From an uncultured Mollicutes bacterium (GTDB lineage: Bacteria; Bacillota_I; Bacilli_A; RFN20; CAG-449), in contig URVS01000064.1 in assembly GCA_900551385.1 (NCBI GenBank), positions 1 to 7,925 of the forward strand: a stretch of DNA of 7,925 bases, given 5' to 3'. Shown piece by piece: positions 1 to 7,916 of the stretch (positions are counted from its first letter, which is position 1; each line of letters opens with the position of its first letter). The translations under genes were made by a program, and so were the position numbers. Below the pieces are notes generated by a model. That model was not told where the DNA came from and ran no database searches. It saw only the letters and a program-made list of their open reading frames with translations.

Positions 1-87
1 TTTCTTGGATAGGAGTTAATTCAATATAACCTAATTGATTTAGACTTGATACTAATTTTGTATCAAGAGAAAAACCATTAAATTTCA

Positions 88-88
<1 letters not shown>
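1..88 (-). CDS. DEAD-box ATP-dependent RNA helicase, N-terminal fragment (runs off the left edge)
   Basis: Only the first 29 codons are inside the window. They read MKFNGFSLDTKLVSSLNQLG followed by YIELTPIQE. The pattern is the Q motif of DEAD-box helicases: an aromatic residue near the start, a 'FSLD..L...L..LGY' helix, then TPIQ, whose Gln contacts adenine of ATP. Such enzymes unwind short RNA duplexes during ribosome assembly and mRNA turnover. The ATG (88-86) overlaps the aspS stop codon by one base (TAATG). A Shine-Dalgarno sequence AGAAAGG lies at 99-105 inside the aspS end, 10 bases upstream, so the gene is probably the third cistron of the hisS-aspS operon and translationally coupled. 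The helicase core (Walker A, DEAD, SAT motifs) is outside the window, so the subfamily (CshA, CshB or DeaD type) cannot be told. Confidence 0.8.
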
Positions 89-1829
<1,741 letters not shown>

Positions 1830-1836
<7 letters not shown>

Positions 1837-3122
1837 TCTTCTTCCTCCTCAAATACTATTTTATTTGTTAAATAATCAATTAAATCATGATAATCAACTT
1901 CTTCTTGAACAGTTGTTTTTAAATTCTTTACTGGATAAACATAAGATTTCATTTCATTTTCACCAATAATTAAAGCAAATTTAGCGTTCTTTCTATTAGC
2001 GATTTTAAATTGTTGACCTAATGATTTATTTTCTAAACACATATCAACTTTAAAACAATTATTTCTTAATTCTTGCATTAAGATAAATGATGTTTGTAAA
2101 GTTTCTTCTCCCATATGAATAATATAAACATCTAATGAAGTCTTTTCTAAGCTTTCAGGCATTAATTCTTTTAATAAAGTATTAACTCTTTCTATTCCAA
2201 TAGCAAAACCTACACTAGATAAAGCTGGACCACCAATTTCACTAACTAAATTATCATAATGTCCACCTGCGCCGATTGCACCAATAGAAGTACCATCTTT
2301 TAAATAATAATGATATTCAAAGACAACATGAGAATAATAATCTAATCCTCTAACTAAAGTATCATCAATTTCATAAGGAATTTGTTGTTCATCAAGTAAA
2401 GATAAAACTTTAGTAAAATATTCTTTAGAATTTTCATTTAAATAATCTTTCATTTTAGGAGCATCTTTAATTATTTCTTGATCTTCAGGATCTTTACAAT
2501 CAAGAATTCTTAAAACATTAGTTTCATATCTTCTTTTACAATCATCACACATATTTTGAATTTTATCTTTAAAAAATTCTCTTAACGCTACTTGATAATT
2601 TTTTCTTGATTCTTCATCACCTAAAGTATTTATTTTTAAAACAATATTTTCAAAACCTAATGTTTGTAAAGCATTAAAACCTAAAGATATTGTTTCAACA
2701 TCAGATAAATAAGAATTAACACCTACACATTCAACACCAAATTGATTAAATTGTCTATAACGACCTTTTGAAGGTCTTTCATATCTAAATGTAGGTCCAT
2801 AATAATAATATTTAAGTGGTAAATCTTTAGTTGCATATAATTTATTATTAACTATTGCTCTAATAACACCAGCTGTTACTTCAGGTCTTAAAGTAATATT
2901 TCTTCCACCTTTATCAATAAAAGTAAACATTTCTTTAGTAACTATGTCACTAGATTCACCAGAAGTACGGGCAAATAATTCTGTTTGTTCATATAAAGGT
3001 GTATGAATAGGATTATATCCATAAAATTTCACAATATCTTTTAATGTTTCAACGATATTTTCAATGTTTAACGCCTCTTCATCAAAAGCATCATATGTTC
3101 CTCTTTGATTTTGATATACCAT
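1830..3122 (-). CDS. hisS: Histidine--tRNA ligase (HisRS), complete
   Basis: A cytoplasmic class II synthetase that charges tRNA-His. From the chosen start it has 430 residues, normal for the family. Visible features: RGTYD at 7-11, TLRPEVTA at 77-84 (ATP and motif 1 region), motif 2 around FRYERPSKGRYRQF at 112-125, the histidine-binding signature LVRGLDYYSHVVFE at 256-269, and motif 3 GFAIGIERV at 305-313. The anticodon-binding domain fills about 330-420. A CxxC near 192-195 followed by the ILDCKD stretch is also seen in many Firmicute HisRS. An in-frame ATG exists at 3137, but AAGGAGG (3134-3128) lies inside that extension and 5 bases upstream of the ATG at 3122, so the start is MVYQNQRGTYD. 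The C-terminal run of five Glu is encoded by the Shine-Dalgarno region of aspS. The gene follows a T-box leader and opens the hisS-aspS operon. Confidence 0.97.
1844..1849 (-). promoter_or_regulatory. Ribosome binding site of aspS inside the hisS 3' end
   Basis: AGGAGG sits 7 bases upstream of the ATG at 1836 and within the last codons of hisS. It decides between the two in-frame aspS ATGs at 1836 and 1827 in favour of 1836. It also implies that ribosomes finishing hisS pass over the aspS initiation site. Confidence 0.8.
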
Positions 3123-3127
3123 AAAAT

Positions 3128-3134
3128 CCTCCTT
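3128..3134 (-). promoter_or_regulatory. Ribosome binding site of hisS
   Basis: AAGGAGG, a full anti-Shine-Dalgarno match, lies 5 bases upstream of the ATG at 3122. It starts 5 bases after the terminator U-run, so it is transcribed only when the T-box terminator is bypassed. It rules out the longer in-frame start at 3137, which overlaps it. Confidence 0.9.
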
Positions 3135-3138
3135 CAAT

Positions 3139-3177
3139 AAAAAAGGTACCCTTAAAGGACGTTATTAACGTGGTACC
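3139..3177 (-). terminator. Intrinsic terminator of the hisS T-box
   Basis: GGTACC at 3177-3172 pairs with GGTACC at 3150-3145. An inner stem, ACGTT (3171-3167) with AACGT (3163-3159), can form inside it. Six T residues (3144-3139) follow at once. The 5' arm includes the tRNA-acceptor-binding bulge of the antiterminator, so the two structures exclude each other, as expected for a T-box that stops transcription when tRNA is charged. Confidence 0.9.
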
Positions 3178-3351
3178 ACCTTTATTCATTTTTTTTAAAA
3201 TGCACTTAATAACTTTAACGCTAGTCAACGAATAACTTACTTTATTCAGTTATTGTTCTCCATAGTGTCTAATTAAATGTATTTTTAGTCTTGCACCAAC
3301 CGACTTTTCTCTAAACAAATAAGAATTTAATGTTTCTATTTCTTCGAACAA
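3139..3351 (-). ncRNA. T-box riboswitch leader of hisS-aspS
   Basis: A cis-acting leader that senses the charging state of tRNA. Stem I closes with TTGTTC (3351-3346) and GAACAA (3258-3253), then ATAG (3339-3336) with CTAT (3265-3262), then ATTAAAT (3331-3325) with ATTTAAT (3278-3272). The last two helices frame a specifier loop whose 3' strand is TAGACA. Distal Stem I holds GGTTGGTGCAA, resembling the conserved apical loop that contacts the tRNA elbow. AATAACT/AGTTATT (3254-3248 with 3237-3231) and CATTTT/AAAATG (3202-3197 with 3192-3187) are candidates for Stems II and III. The T-box sequence AAAGGTGGTACCACG lies at 3183-3169. The antiterminator is TAAAGG (3184-3179) with CCTTTA (3158-3153), a TGGTACC bulge (3178-3172), and ACGTT/AACGT. 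The specifier region reads GACAC (3269-3265), compatible with Asp GAC or His CAC. The pairings were found by eye, not by folding software. Confidence 0.93.
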
Positions 3352-3355
3352 AATT

Positions 3356-3384
3356 ATTATAATTAAAAAATTTATTTTTCACAA
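3356..3384 (-). promoter_or_regulatory. Sigma-A type promoter of the hisS-aspS operon
   Basis: The -35 box TTGTGA (3384-3379, 4 of 6 to TTGACA) and a perfect -10 box TATAAT (3361-3356) are separated by exactly 17 bases. Transcription would start near 3349-3351, which coincides with the first bases of T-box Stem I. The surrounding AT-richness makes chance -10 matches common. The spacing and the fit with the leader start are what support it. Confidence 0.75.
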
Positions 3385-3396
3385 TAAAATAATTTT
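3367..3396 (-). terminator. Possible weak AU-only terminator after the pseudouridine synthase gene
   Basis: AAAATTATTTT (3396-3386) can pair with AAAATAAATTTT (3378-3367) with one bulged base around the loop ATTGTGA, just before further T residues. It starts 4 bases after the stop codon at 3402-3400. There are no G-C pairs in the stem, so stability is poor, and it overlaps the hisS -35 box. It may be only AT-rich sequence. Confidence 0.25.
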
Positions 3397-3399
3397 AAC

Positions 3400-3579
3400 T
3401 TATTTCTTTTTCTTCTCTTTTTTTGTAGTTTTAGGTTTAATTTCAACAAAATTTTTATCAAAAACCTTTTTAAATATCGGATCTTCATTACAAACAAAAT
3501 CCATTATTTCATTATTTAAAGGATTTTTTAATGATAATTTTCTAGCATGTAAGCCTAATCTACCAATATTTTTCATCAC
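3400..3579 (-). pseudogene. Detached C-terminal part of the RluA-family pseudouridine synthase
   Basis: In the reading frame shifted from the upstream fragment, the 58 codons from the ATG at 3576 to TAA (3402-3400) read MKNIGRLGLHARKLSLKNPL and then continue to a lysine-rich end, KKEKKKK. GRLGLHA is the conserved end of RluA-family catalytic domains and normally follows GDxxYG by a few residues. This segment is therefore the true C-terminus of the gene ending at 3560, separated by a frameshift near 3565-3578. It has no independent meaning as a protein. The AGGTG just before the ATG is unlikely to give real initiation. It ends 16 bases before the hisS -35 box. Confidence 0.8.
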
Positions 3580-4345
3580 CTACAATAGGGTGGCCTTTTT
3601 CTTTAAAATGAACTCTTATTTGATTTTTTCTTCCTGTTTCAATATGAACATCTACTAAAGAATATTTTTCATTTTTTTGGATAACTTTATATTTAGTAAC
3701 AGCTTTTTGTCCATCACCTTTTTTACTAGCTGAATACATTAAATTAGTTGAAGATTCTCTAAGCCATGAAACAATTGTTCCTTCATCTTTATCTAAATTA
3801 CCTTCAATTAAAGCAATATATTCTCTATCAACCACTAAATCATTCCAATTATCTTGTAATATATTACGAAGTTTTTCATTTTTAGTAAATAATAAAACTC
3901 CACTTGTTTCTTTATCGATTCTATGAGTAACAAATATTCGATTATGAACATCTTTACTTCTTACATAATCCATACATAATCTATATGCAGTAATTGTTTT
4001 TTCTTTATCAGAAGCAACAGATAATAATCCAGCAGGTTTATTAATTACTAAATAATTATCATCTTCATATAAAATTTTTAATTTAGAAGATTTTTGTTTA
4101 GTTGAAGTTACTGATACTGGCGAAATTTGAATTATATCACCACTTACTACTTCAAAATCAAATTGAGAAACAGGCGCTCCATCAACTAAAACTAATTTTC
4201 TTGATAATAATGTTTTAATATTATTTCTTGATTTATTAGGAAATGTTTCTATTAAAAAATCAATTAATCTTTGATTAGATTTAACTTCATATTTTTTTAA
4301 TTCTTTTTGATCAACAATTCTTTTACTTGGTCTATTTTTTCTCAT
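3560..4345 (-). CDS. RluA-family 23S rRNA pseudouridine synthase with S4 domain, frameshifted near the C-terminus
   Basis: Isomerises specific uridines in rRNA to pseudouridine; it resembles the RluC/RluD group. Of 261 visible residues, about 25-75 form an S4 RNA-binding domain (RLIDFLIETFPNKSRNNIKT). The catalytic domain starts near 88 with KILYEDDNYLVINKPAGLL. HRIDKETSG at 141-149 carries the catalytic Asp144. ETGRKNQIRVHF at 236-247 and GHPIVGDEKY at 251-260 complete the fold. It then ends abruptly as W-stop, where the family continues with G...GRLGLHA; that continuation lies in another frame down to 3400. Full length would be roughly 320-325 residues. The start ATG overlaps the rel stop codon (ATGA, 4345-4342), so the two were co-transcribed. 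The target uridine cannot be told from sequence alone. The frameshift may be a real mutation or an assembly error; activity is uncertain because the missing strand belongs to the catalytic core. Confidence 0.85.
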   Translation of the reverse strand: MRKNRPSKRIVDQKELKKYEVKSNQRLIDFLIETFPNKSRNNIKTLLSRKLVLVDGAPVSQFDFEVVSGDIIQISPVSVTSTKQKSSKLKILYEDDNYLVINKPAGLLSVASDKEKTITAYRLCMDYVRSKDVHNRIFVTHRIDKETSGVLLFTKNEKLRNILQDNWNDLVVDREYIALIEGNLDKDEGTIVSWLRESSTNLMYSASKKGDGQKAVTKYKVIQKNEKYSLVDVHIETGRKNQIRVHFKEKGHPIVGDEKYW

Positions 4346-5256
4346 TTTGTTACTCTCTTTACTTCATATACTCCATCAACATTAACAATACTATTAAATA
4401 AATCTTGTAATTTATTTACGCTTGATATTAAAACAGTTGCATTAATAGATGCAGTAGAACTTTCTTTATGGGTTTTAGCAGATATTTTTTGACATGGAAC
4501 ACTTATTTGAGAAAGTAAATTCATTATATCAATTAATAAATTAAATCTATCATTAGCGTTAATTAATATATTAACTGGAAATTTAGATTCTTCCATATTT
4601 GGATTCCACATAACTTGAATTAACCTTGTTTCATCTTTGATATTTGGGCAATCAATTCTATGAACTTTAATACCTTGCCCACGTGAAACATAACCAATTA
4701 TCTTATCTCCTGGTAATGGTGAACAACATGGAGATAAACTAACTTTAACATTGCTAGTTCCACTAACTAAAATCGCTTGTTTAGAAGAAACATGATTTTT
4801 TAATGTATTTTTTTCAATATATCTATTTAATGCCTCTTCATCAGATAATTTTTTTAAGCCTAAATAATCAATAATAGCAGATGGTAAAGGAGATCTATTA
4901 GAAATATTTACATATAAATCTTCTAAAGTATTACTAGTATATCTACTTAAAACTTTTTCATCAGATAATAGTTTAATCATTTGTTTTTCGTTATAACCAT
5001 AATCTTTTAATTCTTCAAGCATCATTTCTTTACCACGTTCAATATTTTCTTGACGATTAATTTCTTCATTTTTCTTAGCCAAAAATTTTCTAATATGATT
5101 TTTAGCTAATGATGTTTGAACAATATTTAACCAACCTTCATTTGGTCCAGTTGATACTTTTGAGGTTTTAATTTCACAAACATCACCAGTTTTTAATTTA
5201 GTAGATAATGGCATTAAAACTCCATTAATAAGCGCACCAACGGCTGAATCAAGCAA
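4342..5256 (-). CDS. relA: RelA/SpoT-type (p)ppGpp synthetase, C-terminal regulatory part (separated by frameshift)
   Basis: This is the regulatory half of a long RelA/SpoT homolog, read in a different frame from the synthetase part just upstream. Residues 3-30 (DSAVGALINGVLMPLSTKL, then KTGDVCEIKTSK) are the second half of the TGS domain. GPNEGWLNIVQTSLAK begins the helical region. SPCCSPLPGDKIIGYVSRGQ followed by KVHRIDCPN is the conserved Cys-rich zinc-finger-like region. The last 75 or so residues (FPVNILINANDRFNLLIDIM onward) form the ACT domain. These parts bind the ribosome and sense deacylated tRNA. The ATG at 5256 is not a real start: homology begins at Asp3, and no Shine-Dalgarno site is evident. 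The stop TGA overlaps the start of the pseudouridine synthase gene by 4 bases. Confidence 0.88.
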   Translation of the reverse strand: MLDSAVGALINGVLMPLSTKLKTGDVCEIKTSKVSTGPNEGWLNIVQTSLAKNHIRKFLAKKNEEINRQENIERGKEMMLEELKDYGYNEKQMIKLLSDEKVLSRYTSNTLEDLYVNISNRSPLPSAIIDYLGLKKLSDEEALNRYIEKNTLKNHVSSKQAILVSGTSNVKVSLSPCCSPLPGDKIIGYVSRGQGIKVHRIDCPNIKDETRLIQVMWNPNMEESKFPVNILINANDRFNLLIDIMNLLSQISVPCQKISAKTHKESSTASINATVLISSVNKLQDLFNSIVNVDGVYEVKRVTK

Positions 5257-5867
5257 AATCTAAAGGTGTTGCACCTGTTGGTAAATCAATAACTTTACCT
5301 AAAGGAGTAAAAACATAAACATTTGCATCAAAAATATCTTTTTGTAAAGCAGTCATGTAATCATAAGCATCTTTATTGTTTGATTCAATAGTTTTAAAAT
5401 CACTTAACCAATGTAATTTTTCTTCAATTTCTTTTTGTTCTTTTTTAGGATCATATTTCTCATTTTCTTTATATCTCCAATGAGCAGCGATACCACTTTC
5501 AGCAATTTCATCCATTTCTTTAGTTCTAATTTGGATTTCGTATATATTACCATCATTAGCTACAATAGTTGTATGTAATGATTGATACATATTTGGTTTA
5601 GGCATTGCTATATAATCTTTAAAACGACCTGGAATTGGTTTATAAATACTATGAATATAACCTAAAACTTCATAACAATTAACTTCTGTTTCAGTTATAA
5701 TTCTAATTGCCATAATATCGTATATTTCTTCAAATTTACGACCTTTAAAAAATATTTTTTTATAAATAGAATAAATACTTTTAATTCTTGCTGAAATTTC
5801 AAATTTAATATGTTTATCAATTAACATGTCAGCAATTTTCTTTTGCATAGTAATAATATTCTTTTTT
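5249..5867 (-). CDS. relA: RelA/SpoT-type (p)ppGpp synthetase, synthetase-domain fragment lacking its N-terminus
   Basis: The synthetase domain moves pyrophosphate from ATP to GTP or GDP to make (p)ppGpp in the stringent response. Visible motifs, in order: SARIKSIYSIYKK (substrate-binding Arg/Lys/Tyr), EEIYDIMAIRII, PGRFKDYIAMPKPNMYQSLH, EIQIRTKEMDEIAESGIAAHW, then the first half of the TGS domain (VYVFTPLGKVIDLPTGATPL). RFKD fits the RXKD motif of bifunctional Rel enzymes rather than the EXDD of RelA. The frame stops at TGA (5251-5249) right after LDFA, where relatives continue with Y.IH...G; the rest is in the next frame. On the other side the homology begins around MQKKIADMLI (ATG at 5848). 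The roughly 200-residue HD hydrolase domain that should precede it is absent and replaced by surface-protein sequence. An in-frame ATG at 5923 lies in the foreign sequence and is not a natural start. Confidence 0.88.
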
Positions 5868-7916
5868 ACAGCTGCACTTATAGTATGCTTCTTTTCCATC
5901 CTCTTCTTTTGTGCAATCCGCATCTTTTTTCTCTACAAAAGTAAACTTATGTTGATCCAACTCATCCTTTGCATTTTTTAGATTGTTAACAGCAGCCTTA
6001 ATCGTATTAGTATCTGTATTTGCTGAATTTATATTTTCTACTGTTTGTTTCGCTTCTAAGAAACTTTCCCATTGTTTTGGTGCATATTTATAATGACCAT
6101 TTTCATCTTTTTCTGAGATAGTGCTTATTTGATTTTTTATTTCTACTAAATCGTTTTCAGCATTTTTATGATCATTTTCTCCCTGTGAAAATGAATACTT
6201 TAATTTCAAAGTTTTTTGTTTGTCATCCAGTGTTCCTGTAATACTTTTACTTACTCCACCAATTTTTAAATCTACATCTGCTGATTTAAAAATCTTTTTC
6301 GCCTCATCTTTTATTTTTAATGTAATCTCAGCAGTATAATCTTTATAAGCTTGAACTGTCTCATTTGTTACATCCTCTGAATCACTGTTTTTCCATACTG
6401 TTTTGATATCCATTATCTTTGAAAAATCAGTACCTTCAATATCTTCAAATTTTGCTTTTGGAAAGTTCTTTCCTACCTCTGGTTCTGCCAAATTTAAAGT
6501 TGGCTTTTCCACTATTCCGATCAGATTATCCTTTGCAGTTAAGAGATTTGTCTTTACAGTTGTAATATCAGGAATATCCTGCTCAGAAAGATTTTCTTTC
6601 TTCAAAATAGCTTGTGCGTTTTGATATGCCTTACTAAAGGTGTTCCACGAATCTTTTTCATAATTGTGTGCGTTATACAATATACTTGTATAATTCTCAT
6701 CATTTAAAAGATTTTGTAATTCCTCAAGTGCTTTCTGTAATTTTGTCTTTTTCACTTCAACTGCTATTTCCGCTGCATTAATAAATTTATCTGTTTCACT
6801 TCCAGCAGAATGTTTTACTTCCAGACAAATCCATCTCACACCTTCTTGTTCCGTTTTAAAATCAAATACTTGATCCTCTTTACTGTCGGCCCATCTTACT
6901 GTTTCTTCTGAAGCTTTTGTCCAGTTTTCCACTTCCGAATATGTTGATTTCTCTTCTTTAGAAACATAGATATTGACACCAGTAATTCTTCCATTGCTTA
7001 CACCATCATTATTTCCATCTTTCTCTTCTTGACGCGAAGTATAAACAAGTCTTGCCACGTTTTCTTCTTTTGGCAAAAGAATATAAATCTTGTTATTTTT
7101 TATTAATTCACTTGGGATGGTTGTTGTCTCAGGTCGAGTAATTTTAGTTATCTCTTTACCTTCAAACTTTTCACCCTTTTCCAAAGTTCCTTGATTATTC
7201 CCCCATGTTGAATGATATACAGTTTCTTCTTTTCCATCTACGAGATTTTTAATTCCGTTACCCTGCTGTGACGAACACTCGGCATTTGCTGTAACTTCAA
7301 CTGCTTCTGTGTTTTCCTCATCAAATACACTTAACTCTTTGCCAGAAATAAACGTATTACTCGGGTTCCCATTTGTATTTAAAACTTCTATCTTTATTTC
7401 CGTAACATTTTCAAAAGCTGTTTCAAAATCAATCTCTGCTCTATCTTGAGTAAATTTCAATATATACGGTTCGTTTCCTGCTTGTTTAAATTCTTCTTCA
7501 TTTTTCTGCTTTATATATAGATTACATTTTGAAATTGTACCATTTGATGTTTCACCATTTGAAACATAAATCAGCTTTTTTACAGTAGATGCTTGAGCTA
7601 ATTTCAGGATAATGTTATTATATTTGTTCATCTCTGTATATGCTTCTTGTTTCTCAGGCTGCATTTCGCCTTCCAACGCAGAATGCCAATAGGTACTTTT
7701 GTCTCCATCCACAATTTCATCCGGTGTGTTTGTACCATTGCCACAATCAGCAAATGCTTCCAATCCTTTTACCTGAACATAAGAATCTTGTTCTTCTTCT
7801 GTCGTTGGCTCTTCATACACCGCTGCTCCATAATCAGCCGCCTGTGTAACCGGCATCGGCAGCAGGGAAACTCCCATTGCCATACATAAGAGATATGCAA
7901 CTATTTTTTTCTTCAT
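5829..7916 (-). CDS. Secreted modular surface protein (discoidin-like and FIVAR-like modules), C-terminally truncated
   Basis: A likely cell-surface or secreted protein, perhaps binding glycans. Residues 1-26 form a signal peptide: MKKK, a hydrophobic core, and an A-x-A-type cleavage region at about VTQA/AD. Two regions resemble F5/8-type C (discoidin, CBM32-like) modules: about 50-200 (IVDGDKSTYWHS, LIYVSNGETSNGTISKCNLY) and about 205-388 (LVDGKEETVYHSTW, SNGRITGVNIYVSKE, AAEIAV). Two helical segments at about 392-467 and 585-655 fit FIVAR repeats, each with a central aromatic (SWNTFSKAYQNA; QWESFLEAKQTV). Between them, about 470-578, lies a probable beta-sandwich. HKFTFVEKKDADCTK and YYKCSC begin a module that in similar proteins continues as CGKxF. 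Here, after Cys683, twelve unrelated residues (KKEYYYYAKENC) translated from rel sequence end the frame. No LPxTG or other anchor is present. The ATG at 7916 has only 9 upstream bases in view (AAAAAGAAT), so the RBS is poorly assessable. Higher GC than the neighbours marks it as foreign to them. No enzyme domain is seen. Confidence 0.85.
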   Translation of the reverse strand: MKKKIVAYLLCMAMGVSLLPMPVTQAADYGAAVYEEPTTEEEQDSYVQVKGLEAFADCGNGTNTPDEIVDGDKSTYWHSALEGEMQPEKQEAYTEMNKYNNIILKLAQASTVKKLIYVSNGETSNGTISKCNLYIKQKNEEEFKQAGNEPYILKFTQDRAEIDFETAFENVTEIKIEVLNTNGNPSNTFISGKELSVFDEENTEAVEVTANAECSSQQGNGIKNLVDGKEETVYHSTWGNNQGTLEKGEKFEGKEITKITRPETTTIPSELIKNNKIYILLPKEENVARLVYTSRQEEKDGNNDGVSNGRITGVNIYVSKEEKSTYSEVENWTKASEETVRWADSKEDQVFDFKTEQEGVRWICLEVKHSAGSETDKFINAAEIAVEVKKTKLQKALEELQNLLNDENYTSILYNAHNYEKDSWNTFSKAYQNAQAILKKENLSEQDIPDITTVKTNLLTAKDNLIGIVEKPTLNLAEPEVGKNFPKAKFEDIEGTDFSKIMDIKTVWKNSDSEDVTNETVQAYKDYTAEITLKIKDEAKKIFKSADVDLKIGGVSKSITGTLDDKQKTLKLKYSFSQGENDHKNAENDLVEIKNQISTISEKDENGHYKYAPKQWESFLEAKQTVENINSANTDTNTIKAAVNNLKNAKDELDQHKFTFVEKKDADCTKEEDGKEAYYKCSCKKEYYYYAKENC
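5855..5870. other. Breakpoint joining the surface-protein gene to rel
   Basis: Codons for KCSC of the surface protein end at 5868, and rel homology is clear from 5848. The bases between, TGTAAAAAAGAATATT on the minus strand, could belong to either side. Base composition and codon use change here. No inverted repeats, target-site duplication or N-run marks the spot. The point cannot be placed more exactly without a homolog of each gene. Confidence 0.8.

Noticed and set aside
3123..3137. HisRS start five codons earlier, at 3137
   Set aside because: That ATG overlaps the strong AAGGAGG of the downstream ATG and has no ribosome site of its own. Family alignment starts around RGTYD.
5249..5251. 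TGA read as tryptophan (Mycoplasma or Spiroplasma code) to rescue the rel frame
   Set aside because: Reading through gives unrelated residues and a TAA soon after. The rel C-terminal part also ends at TGA, and the intact genes use TGG for Trp with no in-frame TGA.
5850..5923. Start of the rel synthetase fragment at the ATG at 5923 (MRIAQKKRMEKKHTISA)
   Set aside because: These codons lie in the surface-protein sequence read in another frame and have no resemblance to Rel. The true N-terminus is missing.
5800..5930. Insertion sequence or transposon end at the junction
   Set aside because: No terminal inverted repeats, transposase fragment or target duplication could be seen around 5860.
6403..7889. 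Plus-strand short open frames opposite the surface-protein gene
   Set aside because: Their sequences look like antisense of a biased coding region (Phe/Ser/Ile-rich). No RBS or domain was seen.
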